Assembly (NCBI RefSeq): GCF_000516985.1
Contig: NW_006917094.1
Location: 1,674,001 to 1,738,000 of the forward strand
DNA length: 64,000 bases
Direction of reading: 5' to 3'
Source of the DNA: Pestalotiopsis fici W106-1
Lineage: Eukaryota; Ascomycota; Sordariomycetes; Amphisphaeriales; Sporocadaceae
The translations under genes were made by a program, and so were the position numbers. The notes beneath the pieces were generated by a model. The model was not told the origin of the DNA and searched no databases. It worked only from the letters and a program-made list of their open reading frames with translations. Positions 47,240-58,501 of this stretch are shown piece by piece; position 1 is the stretch's first letter, and each line of letters begins with the position of its first letter.

Positions 47240-48300
47240 ATGGCACAAAGCTGGGTGAGACAACATGACGACGCTTTTCAAGGTATTCTGGGACCCAGCC
47301 CACAGTTGCATGTCCTCATCGAGGTAGACGAGTACCCATTTGCTCACGAGGCTGGCGTTTTCATCCCTGACACCAACGAGCTTTTCATCACCAGTAACCA
47401 GTTCTCTGGTCCCTCGGGGGAAAGAAAGGTCCAAATCTCAAAATGCGTGCTGGACAGATCAACAGGCCGCATGACTCGCGAAGAAATCTCGAATGAGTTA
47501 ATTCAAATGGCCAATGGCGGCGTCAATTTCCACGACGGGATCCTGTTCTGCGCTCAGGGGTCAATGACCGCGCCCAGCGGGCTTTTTCGGATGGCCAGCA
47601 AGCCACCTTACGATACCGCCCCTGTCGTCACGAGCTTCCTTGGCCGACCTTTTAATTCCGTCAATGACGTTGTCGTCCAATCGGACGGCAGTATATGGTT
47701 TACAGATCCCATATATGGTTTCGAGCAAGGCTACAGACCCCCGCCTTCCTTGCCAAGTCAGGTCTATCGATACGATCCATCTTCTCAGGGCATACGCGCC
47801 ATGGCAGATGGCTTCGGTCGGCCCAATGGGCTTTGCTTTTCGCCAGACGAAACGACACTATACGTAACAGACACAGACAGAGTTCATGGAGACGGCTCAG
47901 TTGATGATTCTCGCGTGTCGTCAATGTACGTAATGCCACTGTGACCACGTGATTATTGATTGTGGATTTGCTTATACTAGAAATCGTCTGCAGATACGCT
48001 TTCGATATTGTGCAGTACCATGGCCAACCGAGCCTGGTGAACCGGCGGCTATTTGCCATGGCAGATGCCGGTATCCCTGACGGCATCAAGTGTGATATGA
48101 CTGGAAATGTATATAGTGGGTGTGGCGACGGGCTCAACGTCTGGTCGCCTGGTGGGTTTCTCCTGGGCAAGATCCTGGTTGATGGTGGTTGTGCAAATTT
48201 TTGTTTCGGGCGAGACGGCGAGGTCTTCATCCTCAATGAACATAGGCTGTGGCGTGCTCAATTAGCGCCCACTGTCAAGGGTGCATTATTGAAAATCTAG
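47240..48300 (+). CDS. SMP-30/gluconolactonase-type sugar lactonase
   Basis: Two exons, 47240-47925 and 47994-48300, form an exact 330-residue frame. Splicing at GTACGT/CTGCAG removes the in-frame stop. The propeller metal-site pattern is present: Glu in the HEAGVF segment, Asn/Asp in the SVNDVVV segment, then GSIWFTDPIYGF, FGRPNGLCFSPDETTLYVTDTD, and IPDGIKCDMTGNVYSG for the last Asp. These are the usual divalent-metal ligands of SMP-30 lactonases. Unlike the protein at 6089-7036, this one has no signal peptide and is probably cytosolic. It would hydrolyse a sugar lactone, fitting the dehydrogenase at 39465. An in-frame extension upstream lacks an ATG. Confidence 0.85.
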
Positions 48301-48894
48301 ACACCTGATCAAGATCATAATGAACAGCAATCATCTAGATGCAATTCTGTAGGTACAGTAGCTCAACCAAGAAGGGATGAATTGCGCGACAGCATTAGCA
48401 CTTAGCTCCAATCTTGTGTGGTGAAAACACATGAGAGCTAACAGGCTTCAGCATGGTGGCTAGTTCACATGCGACAAAGAATCCTGTCCAAATGAGATAT
48501 TCAGAATAGATCCTAACGCACTCTATCACTTTCGTGACGCCCGGCTCGAGGGTCCAGATCGCTTCGAGGGTAAACGAAGCCATATTCATTAGCAAAATGT
48601 AGTCGATTTTATGCCATGTGGACTCAGAGGTCGTACGGATCTTGTCTCCCTAGAGAACCTCATTATGGCCAGAATTACTGTCCATTTTATCACGATATAG
48701 AATCACCCGTGGATGGAAAAGCCGTCGTCTCGAGGGCTTGGGTCATCTTTTACCAGCCTTTTCATGCTGTTGAAGAAAGATGCTTACCATTATATATCAA
48801 GGATAAGTGCATGAATTAACAACAACTTGAAGGGGATCGCTCCAATCGCTTCATCACATTCTTTCAACCATACCCATCAAGACCACGTAACACA
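48301..48894. other. Intergenic region with kinase-relic segment
   Basis: No intact gene. The part at about 48560-48630 resembles 50545-50620 and is treated as a relic. The rest contains the promoter of the SDR at 48895. Confidence 0.45.
48560..48630 (-). repeat. Short duplicated relic, matches 50545-50620
   Basis: Over roughly 70 bases the sequence matches the 5' part of the decayed kinase at 50053-50640 with only scattered differences, sharing atgccatgtgga and tagcaaaat-like blocks. Both copies lie in the same orientation. It is probably a fragment of the same decayed family. Identity was judged by eye. Confidence 0.5.
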
Positions 48895-49817
48895 ATGGTT
48901 CTTTATCAGCCTTCAGATGTGAACATTCCCGTTCTCTCTCAGTTTTCCCTCAAAGGCAAGATCGCTATCGTCACGGGCGGCTCGCGCGGTATTGGTCTTC
49001 AAATCGTGACTGGCTTGGCAGAGGCCGGCGCCGACGTTGCCTTTATATACCATTCGAGGCTTGATGCAAACGACACAGCTGCATCATTGGCCACAAAGAC
49101 TGGCCAAAGGGTACGGGCGTACCAGTCTGATGTGACGGACCGTTTGCGCATCGCCGCTACGATTAATCAGATAACTGATGAATTTGGCAATGGACACGTT
49201 GATATTGTCGTCGCAAACGCTGGCGTGTGTGCCAACGTCCCGTCTTTGGAATACACCGAGGAAAGCTGGCAGCACATGAACGGCGTCAACTACGATGGCG
49301 TCATGTGGACGGCTCTGGCTTCTGGGAAATTATTCAAGAAGCAGGGCAGAGGAAACCTCATCATCACTGCATCAGTCAGCGCGACATTGGTGAATACACC
49401 TCAGGTGCAAGCCGCGTATAACTCATCAAAAGCGGGCGTGGTTCAATTAGCTCGGAGTCTGGCAGTCGAGTGGGTAGATTTCGCCCGGGTTAACTGCGTA
49501 TCCCCCGGGTACATCATGACTGAAAGTAGGTGTCACATCTCTTTGGTTTGCAATAGCGCTAGCAACAAGACTGCTGACGATGGCTCTAGTGTTGACAAGG
49601 CAGCCCCCAGAGCTGTTGAGCAAGTGGCTGGCCCAGATACCAGGGGGCCGTATTTGTCAACCAGCTGAGCTCAAGGGTGTAAGTTCTCATCAATCGGCGA
49701 CGAGGTTATTCTGGCTTTTTTAACCATGTCTAGATTTATGTCTTTCTTGCCAGTGACGCATGCTGCTATATGACGGGCTCAAATCTGGTTATTGACGGTG
49801 GATTTACCATCCCATAG
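48895..49817 (+). CDS. Short-chain dehydrogenase/reductase (mannitol/xylulose-reductase type)
   Basis: Three exons: 48895-49525, 49590 to about 49680, and about 49733 to 49817. The motifs are VTGGSRGIGLQ (cofactor), VVANAG, TASVSA (catalytic Ser region) and YNSSK (YxxxK). The C-terminal segment reads VFLASDACCYMTGSNLVIDGGF, the usual end of fungal NADP-mannitol, D-arabinitol or L-xylulose reductases. The single-frame reading diverges after the first intron and ends in unrelated sequence, so the spliced model is preferred. It is the last member of the sugar cluster and could oxidise or reduce a ketose or polyol intermediate. Confidence 0.8.
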
Positions 49818-50052
49818 ACAAAAGTCTCATTAAAGCAATCTGCTCCAATCTGTGAAATATCAGCATTGAGCACAATCACTACCGTACTGGAAATATTAGC
49901 TCAATCACATCCAGTAACCAGCAAAAGCATTAATGCGATAACTGCGCTGACGCTTGGCACCCCCTCTCATTTCGGACTCATCGAACTTCCCGTCTGTGAA
50001 ATTTCAGAACCTGTAATGATGCGCCTTGACATTAAATACGGACGGAAGGTTT

Positions 50053-50640
50053 TTATATTATGAACTCCAAGTAAACACAACCGATCAACCACATTTCGTA
50101 GCGACGGGATCGGGGACGCAGCGGGTCATCAACATTCATCTCGGGAGATTCGTACCGCTCCGTACTGCCACTGATCGATGAAGCATGATCCCGCTGGTTT
50201 GTCACTGACTCGTAGAACTTTGCCAAGCCGAGATCCGCTACAACGAGAGTGTCCTCGTCGGAAGTCTTGCCACGGAATCGCAGGACATTCTCTGGCTTTA
50301 TATCGCCATGGCGCCCATTCTGGTTATATAACAGCAACATACCTTGAGAGAATCCATGCATCTGTTCCAACACCCACTTGACTGATGCTCCATTCTCATG
50401 CGATCTCCAGAAATCGCGGCGGTTACCACCCTCTGCTCAAGGAAACACAAAATTGGTCATCTCTTTGTTCAAAAGCAAGGACAGGGCGGAGCAGATGGGG
50501 ATGTGACAGATAATGCATCTTCTCCAAATTTCGAAACTCCCTCCCGAAGTAACGCTTCCAGGGCAAAGCCATATTTATTGGCAAAATATAGTCATTTCTA
50601 TGCCATGTGGACCCAGAGCTAGCCCGGAGAGGTGTACATT
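50053..50640 (-). pseudogene. Decayed Ser/Thr protein kinase fragment
   Basis: The catalytic core of a protein kinase can be read: HGDIKPENVL (catalytic loop), DLGLAKF (DFG-equivalent, as DLG), a YESPE motif and MWLIGCVYLEFII. A TGA stop at 50439-50437 lies in frame just before AEGGNRRDFW, where the family normally has a Trp. A second stop follows EFII at the 3' end. There is no start with an N-terminal lobe. The fragment is therefore a relic, not a working kinase. Similar kinases in fungi often occur in lineage-specific expansions. Confidence 0.7.
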
Positions 50641-51204
50641 CGAAATGGTAGGTTATGGTTGCGTCGATAAAAAATCTAATCCAAATCCCAATTTTGCCAA
50701 GTTGTTGCCGAGAAATTCGAGATCACTGCCGAGCCTTATATAGCCAAGAACATAGCATCACCCCATAACCTTCTGTAGATGCCATAAGGCTGTATTCCTG
50801 GTAATATGTTTTGGGATGTGGCTGGTTCATGGCTGACTTGCCATCACGAAAACCCTCTTTCGAGTGTTGGTTTCATGTCGCCGACTACATGGTATTGAGC
50901 GTTATGTTTTGTTGTCCAAATCCACTTGGGACCAACAGTTATCCTACATTAACTGCCAGAGAATGTTGGTGTCGCCAAGGCGCGCCACTCTGCAGGTGCT
51001 TACTTACCTACCTAACCTAGGTAAGTATATTGTCGTCTCACCCTATATAAGCGACTAGGGTCACCAACCCGCTTCGTTTTTCTGACTCTTCTCAGTTATG
51101 ACCGCATATTCTCCAAACCCTCCATCACGCGGTCATATTTTGGGGTCCCGTAGATCTCCACACCGACTCACCCATAGTATTCGCACAATCATGCTGCCAT
51201 TTCA
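50641..51204. other. Intergenic region
   Basis: No supported gene. It contains an inverted repeat at 51002-51026 and a TATA-like ctatataag near 51042, upstream of the ankyrin relic. Confidence 0.4.
51002..51026. repeat. Inverted repeat, 9-base arms
   Basis: The arms acttaccta and taggtaagt are perfectly complementary around a 7-base spacer. The arm core matches the TAGGTA-type motif found in several other intergenic regions of the window. Confidence 0.6.
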
Positions 51205-52527
51205 ATGGAGCCTGCCTCGAAAGACAGTGTGCGAAATGGCTCGCTGCACAACACGGCGAACACCGCTTCTTGGGAGCTCCCTCGAGAACAGCTCAATAAA
51301 ATGACGCAACAAGAGTTGCGCGATTGGGAGAAATGCAGGATTCTGGACGAATATAATGACCTGCCTCCAATACCCCCAGAGCTTTCGTCACCCGAGTATA
51401 TAGTTGACGGGCAAAGCAGCTATAGCAAAGACGATGCGTTCTTGGCGTTTTACGATTATTGCGCTCGCGGAAACCTCGAATTAGTTCGGATTCACGCCCA
51501 AAGCTCCAAGGTTCAGCACGCCAACCTACAATACGGCCTAGAGAAGGCCTCACATAATTTTCAAATCCCAGTCGTGCGTTATTTCCTATAAGAGCAGAGC
51601 ACGCAACTGCATACCCGGGCTTTTGTGATACAAGACGACATGGAGCCCCCTGAGGAGGAACGAAGCATATTCTCTTATAGCAGTCCGAAGCTGAAGGACC
51701 TCCTTGAAGCGTTTCTGGACAATGGGTGGCATCCTAACCAGGTTTTCGTACCCGAGGAAAAGGGCAGGCGCAAAAGAACCTTTGTAAAGAATAGGGTCGC
51801 GATTCATTACCAACGCTGCATAGAAGACCTGGAAATTACCGCGACTCCTTCTCGAGCACGGCGCCGATCCGACTATCGCCCGTCAAGTCTACGTATCGGA
51901 GGCGCTTTTGCACTATCCTTGGATGGCCCCAATAAAGCGCAAATCGGGGGATGTACTTCACACGGCCGTCGAGATGGGATCGACCGAGGCGGTTGACCTT
52001 TTGGTATCCCATGGCGCGAAGCCCGAATACGGAGGTTCCCTGCACCGTCTTATCGGGGGATTCCATAGTATGGAGACTGCGAGCCGTTATGCCATGGCCG
52101 AGCACATGCTCAGTATCGGGGATGATATAAACGGGCTTAGGTACAAGTGAGTGAAATATCTTTTTTCATCGTGCCAGACTGCACATACGATTCCTAGATG
52201 CGTACGAACCAACTTTGAACGCGAAAGGCCTGCTGGTAGCAGACGAGTATTATTGGAAAGGTGGCTGACCATGGCTTCCCGCCGTTAGAAATTATATTAT
52301 CAAGGCATATAGCATTATTTCCGCGGGCGGATCTGTCCCGGTGACACCCTTATCCCACACAGTTTCATTGCGAGAATGGGCCTGGGTCGAATGGCTTTTG
52401 GAAAGGGGAGCTGACCCTGAAGCCCATGATCGCCGAGCGTTCCAAATTTGGGATACACAGCTCTATTGGAGGGCACATACTGACCACCCCGGGGGCCCCA
52501 ATGAAAGGCCGGAGAACGATGATTGAT
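51205..52527 (+). pseudogene. Decayed ankyrin-repeat protein gene
   Basis: The reading starts at ATG 51205 and runs MTQQELRDWEKCRILDEYND and DAFLAFYDYCARGNLELV until a TAA at 51589-51591. The frame then continues (QDDMEPPEEERSIFSY) to about 51843, where a one-base shift is needed to reach the ankyrin pattern LLLEHGADPTIA. After that, GDVLHTAVEMGSTEAVDLLVSHGA gives a second repeat, and WVEWLLERGADPEAHD a last one near 52390-52440, with further stops and frame changes between. This combination of stop, frameshift and retained repeats shows a decayed gene. Its former function is unknown; it sits beside the decayed kinase. Confidence 0.72.
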
Positions 52528-52864
52528 TCGGCTGATCGAGAGGACAAAGAAGAAAAAGGATCAAGCCGGGTGTACTGTTTGATGGGATCTAGTCACATTC
52601 CAGGAGTAGAAAGAATGAGGGCCTGTTCTTGATTCCTGTGTGATCTATGCCTGGATGACAATGTTTGTGGGCAAAACTTGTGCATGCGTGCGCTGAACAA
52701 ATCAGACATGCAGATTTTATACTAGTTGTCCATCCTGTTGATGGTCGAATCACACTGACACCAACAGAGAAGAATGTACTTTGCCATGTATACCCTACGC
52801 AATCCGTCTAGTCTAGGATGAACTACTATGGAGATGACCAGGGACGGTAGCAAAGCCCTTCCGA
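52528..52864. other. Intergenic region
   Basis: No gene is recognised between the ankyrin relic and the 3' end of the alpha/beta hydrolase gene. Confidence 0.4.
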
Positions 52865-54220
52865 TCACCTATCTTCGACCTTCCCATTGATCCTTTCAAA
52901 CACCGTGTGCACTGCACTCCACTTCAAGCTCCATACTCCATCGTGGTCTGCTCCGATAACCTTCGCGCTACTGTAGTTAATGACATCCTCATTTCCTGCT
53001 TGCCAACATTGATCAAACCACAGAGATCCCCTTGAACCAGCATTACCAACAAGAGAATCGCTCTCGGCGTGGAACACATCAATTCTGAGGTTTCGGCCGG
53101 TACTGCGGAGAATTTGGCTCAACCGTGGAACAAGTTTGTCGTAGTCGCCCCAGTCGCCCCATCCCGCTTGGCTAAAACAGCCCTTTTGCAAGAACATGAT
53201 AGCATCGGTTGACATTCCTTTTATGTTTGAATCGTAAATCCGCTGGATAATTTCTGGCCATACTCTCTCTTCGAATGTGCGGCTGCTCTGGGTATGCGAA
53301 TTCCCAGCACTTTCAAGAGCTGGCGACGGCATTAGCTTGTTCACCATGGCGTAGCTCACCCCAACGCTGAGGCCAACCATGGGACCGACATGGTTGTTAA
53401 TGAGCCTTGCGATCTTATCAACCTGGCCAATAACACTGGATGGAAAACATTCAACAATGGACATCATTGTTGATCCGGTATGTGAAGGCAAGATCCACGG
53501 TGATCCGATGGCAATGTAGCCGGGGTTTTCAGGGGGGAGTATTTCTGGGTGATGAACCAGCATGTCAAGCGCGGATATAGTGCCTCCGCTATGGCATCCG
53601 ATGGATACGTATTTAATATCCAGATGTCTGAGTAGTGCTAGAATAGTCTCTAAAGTTTCATAAAGTATTTGTCAGAGCATGCCATACTATTAAGGACAGC
53701 GCGGGCTGTTGGAATACCTCGCCATAGACTCATTAAGCACTCCGGCTTCACGATATCAGTACCGCCCACTCCGGGTCTAGCAACACTCGGAGTTAGCTAT
53801 TGCTTCTTCTTCTTCTTTTTTTTTTCTTTTTTTGGTGGGGGGAGGGGGGGGGGGGGGGGGGGGGGGGGTTTCAAGATATATGTCAAAGAATTTCGAACGC
53901 CGCCAACTGGACATATTCACTCTGGTAATAGCTTTTAAAGGGAGGGTGGAAATGGCCCCGGATCTTTACCTGTCTGGATTGATGATTCGGATTCTGTGCT
54001 GCTTGGCAAGCTCGTCCTTGGCAACATGAACTAGTCGCGATCCTAACAATGAGCCAAAAAAGAGGAAGACGTTCTCGTTTTCAGGGGCCTCCTCGTTTCG
54101 GTATCCGTAGTCGCTATACTGGACAGTGAACGGGTTTGCGCGGCCATTGGGCAAATCTGCTGGTAGCACAAAGACCCTGTCAAATCGGGGATCCTGGACA
54201 AAGGCTTGCGGTGTACTCAT
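52865..54220 (-). CDS. Alpha/beta-hydrolase (esterase/epoxide-hydrolase-like)
   Basis: Three exons: 54220 to about 53968, about 53779 to 53720, and about 53658 to 52865. Phase is kept at both joints. The first exon encodes MSTPQAFVQDPRFDR, and the second has the oxyanion-side segment PGVGGTDIV. The nucleophile elbow G-C-H-S-G-G follows YVSIG at the start of the third exon. A likely acid (HAESDSLVG) and His (GADHDGVW) come near the C-terminus. No signal peptide is seen. The 5' intron contains a run of 25 G (listed separately). The substrate is not predictable. Confidence 0.75.
53844..53868 (+). repeat. Poly-G tract of 25 bases inside an intron
   Basis: Twenty-five uninterrupted G residues (C on the coding strand) follow a CTT/T-rich stretch. 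The tract lies in the first intron of the alpha/beta-hydrolase gene. Exact length is prone to sequencing error. Confidence 0.8.
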
Positions 54221-55085
54221 CGTGGCTCAGGAACTCAGGACTCTGCAAATCTCATCAGAGACCGAAAAACGTATTTGTTGCAAGATGCAAAGTGACTTGT
54301 CGGACAAGGCAAGACGTCCATGATTGAGAAGTGCCTAGGGAGCGAGAGAGTTATGGGCAGGGTCGCGCTGACCTGCAATCTGCAGGGAAGCTGTTGCTTT
54401 TACGGGCTGGTGTAATACATCCATGGGAGTAAATACTGCTCTCTTGGCAACTTTACCCTTTGGAGCCCCTAAGCGCTGCCCAGTGAAGGGCTACAGACCG
54501 CCTAGAGGATGCCCAGGCACTTTACGCCCGGGCGCCTTAATTGGCAGGTCGAATCGCCAAAGAGAAAAGGGCAAAAAAATACGCTAGCCGCGGAGCCCCG
54601 CGCCCTCATTATCATGAATGGGCCAAGTTATGGACGAGTCTACCAATCGTCGGAGTTTGAGTGGGAGTAAGTCGATCACAACTGCTAGTACATTTGCTAA
54701 AGTTGGCATTATGCTAGGCATCAAGTGAAAACATATTGTAATAGGATTATGTGTATTCTAGTGCGTATGGTCGTATACTTGCAAACGGCAATATTGAGAT
54801 TTATATTGCAAAGAACAGCTCAATCCTTTGAAAAAGTAGAGGCAATGCTACCCCACGCCCCACGGAGAACATTTGAGGGTGACAGCCTGGCGTGTGGGGA
54901 TCGCTGTACGCTGGGCCTAGCGGAGCGCTAAGCTACCTTAGTTACAATTCGCATCGGTGCTCTTTGCATGTGGTAGGGTTGCCTAGGTCGTGCGTGGTCA
55001 TGCGCCCGGACAACAACTTCAGCAATATCATTTGGCCACAGGCGACTCTTGGCCTGTGGATATTGAGAATTGCTCCAACACAACC
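54221..55085. other. Divergent promoter region, hydrolase/regulator
   Basis: About 860 bases with no supported gene between the hydrolase and Zn2Cys6 regulator starts. CCTAGGT-type motifs occur near 54980. Confidence 0.45.
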
Positions 55086-57459
55086 ATGGATGGAGAGAAA
55101 CGATTCACCAGAGGTCGGCTGTCTCGAGGCAAAGGGCTGCGGAAGACGACTGGTTGGTGAGTTTGCTGGCACCACGAGTCAATGCTCGCCTGTGATTGTG
55201 GGAAAACAATGGTCTGATCACAAACAGTGCAACTTGTCGCAGGCGCCGTGTCAAATGCGACGAACACAAGCCCTCTTGCAGCAATTGTATCAAGAGTAAA
55301 CGGACCTGTTCCTACGAGTCGCAGCAGCACCGACAGGATATACGGGAGTTGAGCACACCCAAGCCCACGAATGTTCCCGCGCAAGCGGTCGCGACAGCAG
55401 CAGCAGCAGCAGCAGCAAGTCCCGCGGCTTCACACTTAGGAGATGAGCTGACGATAGATCATGGTTCACCGCCCCTCACCCACTGCGCGTGCTGCAACCT
55501 GGGAGACGCTTGTGAGAAGGCTCGGCCCTCGATAATTACCAGCCCCAATCAGTATGTGATATGCCGCAACAATGACGGGCTGGTATTTGAATCTACTCGT
55601 AAGGCAGGAGATACCTGGGCCACGCCCAAGGGACACGACGCTCCTTACGATGTTACATCCGCCACCGACAGTCCTTCGAACTGCATCTCAGCTGGGCCGC
55701 ACCATGAAGACATCGCTCCTCGGTCCTCTGCTCATGTTGAACATGGGATCACCGACTCGGTCGCCGTACGCACAGCCGTGTCGAATGGCTCCAATGTTGA
55801 GACTGCCACAGCCAGGTGGCTTGGGCTTCTCATTGGTGATGTGACAGCCAACGGCCTTTTATCCGAAATCAATGAGGAAGGTGCAGGAATTAACATCTTT
55901 GGAAATTCTACTGTCCCTCCAACGACCTCAGCCACCAGTCAGCCAAATGGAGTTTATCAGTCGGAAGCATCGGCTCAACCCAATCCTGCTTTGATGGAGC
56001 GATTCATCAAGCTTGGGGGTGAACAGATGCTAGAGAAACAAGCTTGGCACTCAGAAAATATTATTGAACTGCTCCCGCATGAGAAGCTTCTGCTCCAGAG
56101 TTTTGTGAGGCATATCAGTCGTTGGGTGAGTTGGCCATATGATTTCGTCATGTTTGATTTCTTCATTCAATCAATCTTCGTTCCAACGTCGCAACATGGA
56201 CAGATGGAACCGATGACTAACAATTACATGTAAGATGGACTTTTTTGATCCTAAAAAATCGTTTGGAACATTTGTACCACGGCTAGCAGTAAGTCATCTT
56301 TTCTCTCGTAGTATTGGTCGCACGGAATGTTCAACTTCAAAAGATGCACAATGTAGGGTTGATGAACGCTATTCTTTGCCTCGCCGCGCGGTATTCCATT
56401 GTACGATCGACCACGGCTCCGCAATTACAAAAATCGCAGTCTTTTGAGCAAGTGGATGCCATACAGTACTATTACAAGACACTACGTTACGTCCAAGAAG
56501 CGATGCAATTTGATACATATAAAACAAGCTTGGAACTCCTCTCGACGACGTTGGTTATCTCAACTTATGAGATGCTTGACGGGGAAAGCGTCAACTGGGA
56601 GCGCCATCTACAAGGTGTCTTTTGGATACAACGATCTCAGACCATACATGGCGACTCGAAGGGCTTGAGAGCAGCGGTTTGGTGGGCTTGGCTCTGCCAA
56701 GATGTGTGGGCTGCCTTCCGAGAAAGGCGGAAACCATTCACGTTTTGGCGGCCGGTTAGGGGACTGAGCGAGTTGGATCCTCATGAGCTGGCTTCTAGGT
56801 CCGTCTATTTCTTCGCGCAAGCTGTGGGCTTCTGCTCTAAGACGGGTCACGATGAAGACGGCGAAAACGACTTGACAGCAAAAGTTCTTGAAGCTGATCA
56901 CATACTGCAAATGCTGGAAGATTGGAGACAGCATCTCACAGTCGAATTTGAGCCTCTTCCCGCTCCTGAGACAGAAGCGGACGCGATTTTTCCTGCTGTT
57001 TGGATCCATCCATCCACATTTGGTAAGACATCGATATTCATTCCAAGGCTGCAGTCCGCTCACCTTGACAGGAATTTCTATGCAGCTATACTACTGCTCA
57101 TTGATACTAGTTGCCCTGGAGCGACCTCTGTTGGGAGGGATGAGTGAGTATCTCGAACATCGCAGATTGCTCTCAAAGTGTATCAGGATGATCTGCGGCA
57201 TTGCCAAGATGCAAGATGATTACGAGTCCAGTGTTTTATCATCACAGTGCTTGTACATTGGTGAGTGGACGATCGAAGCCAACTATGAAGAATACAGAGG
57301 TTGATTGAGCTAGCTGGTCTATACATTGAAAGTCAAAGAGAACGCAATGAGGTGCTAGAAATGTTGTCCGAAAGACGAGACCGCTGTGGCTGGCCCACAA
57401 AGTCACTCGGCCAGGAATTGTTGTCGAAGTGGGAAACTCAAGATCAAGCTCGCACATGA
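55086..57459 (+). CDS. Zn2Cys6 fungal transcription factor
   Basis: The first exon from ATG 55086 (MDGEKRFTRGRLSRGKG) splices at GTGAGT into the zinc cluster. The spacing is C-x2-C-x6-C-x6-C-x2-C-x6-C, starting CATCRRRRVKC, and the first Cys is completed across the joint. A CAG repeat near 55397 encodes an Ala run. Four further introns, near 56125-56233, 56280-56335, 57024-57071 and 57261-57313, keep the frame and restore the fungal-specific regulator pattern: FVRHISRW then FDPKKSFGTFVPRL, NVGLMNAILCLAARYS and a C-terminal RRDRCGWP segment. The unspliced frames each end early, so the multi-exon model is needed. It lies between the sugar cluster and a GH62 gene and is a candidate regulator of either; that link is inference. 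Confidence 0.78.
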
Positions 57460-58501
57460 TAAAGTATCAACAACCAAAAGCTCTTTTTAGGGATAATTCA
57501 CGCAGCATCTCCAACAAGCTGCAGTCATTTATCATGGGTCCAATGGCACAGAGAAAGAAAGCTCTAGGGAAGGATGAGACCCGACCGCTTGTCTGCATTG
57601 TGGACTTGATGTCATATGACATCTTACCCGGTCTGTTATAACCCAGATTGACACGGATGCAAACTTTCTCTCTGAGAAGAGAAGCTGATGGGACATGTTT
57701 CTCCAGCGCCAGAATACGCTCAAGGGTTAGTGTTTACCACTAGCGATGCCGTCGATGCTAGTAGTCCACATCATGGCGCAGGAGCTTACGTTGGGATAGA
57801 CGATGTCCCATGAACAGTCATTGTATGCACTCATGAAAATCATATTTTGTAGTCCAATCCGAATGATCCGACAAATACGATCAACACGAGAAACACGAAA
57901 TTGAAGGCCCATTGGCGCGCATGAGAATTAGTGCATATCGTATTACCCGTGAAATTACCCATTGACGGAGCCAAGTTGACCGATGTTACCATGGCCATGA
58001 AATGATTGGACTAAGACTTGCAATTCTCCGACTGACTTTTTCCGGGTTGCATCTAGACTACCTAGGTACCTGCATTACCTGAGGTCAGCTACGAGATTGA
58101 TAATGGTAAAACTGCCCCATCGGGGACCTGCCGTCGACTATGCACCCCGCAAATGAGTGTCGAGATCCAGCATCATCCCGTCTTCAGATGTTGTGATGCT
58201 ACATTGTATGCTCATCGTGAGCCCATGGGGCAGTAGGGTCCGCGCTGAGATGCTAAGATTTCGATGGAATCATAAAATTCCGCCGCTGGAAATTTTTGGT
58301 TTTGTTTTCTTTTTGAGGCGTCTTGATGAACCGCTCCACTTAGGCAAGAGCATATGGGAATTAGAGATTCTCTGCTTCTTGTTAGTGCAGTGGCAAAGCA
58401 AAAGGGCATGTATAAAGTCGACGAGCGTTTCTAATGATGTCGTCTTTCATTCTATTAGCATGCAATTCTGATCTGCGAGTCAATCTGAAGCATTCGCCGC
58501 A
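57460..58501. other. Intergenic region
   Basis: About 1 kb with no supported gene. CTAGGTACCT lies at 58062-58071. It holds the promoter of the GH62 gene. Confidence 0.45.
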
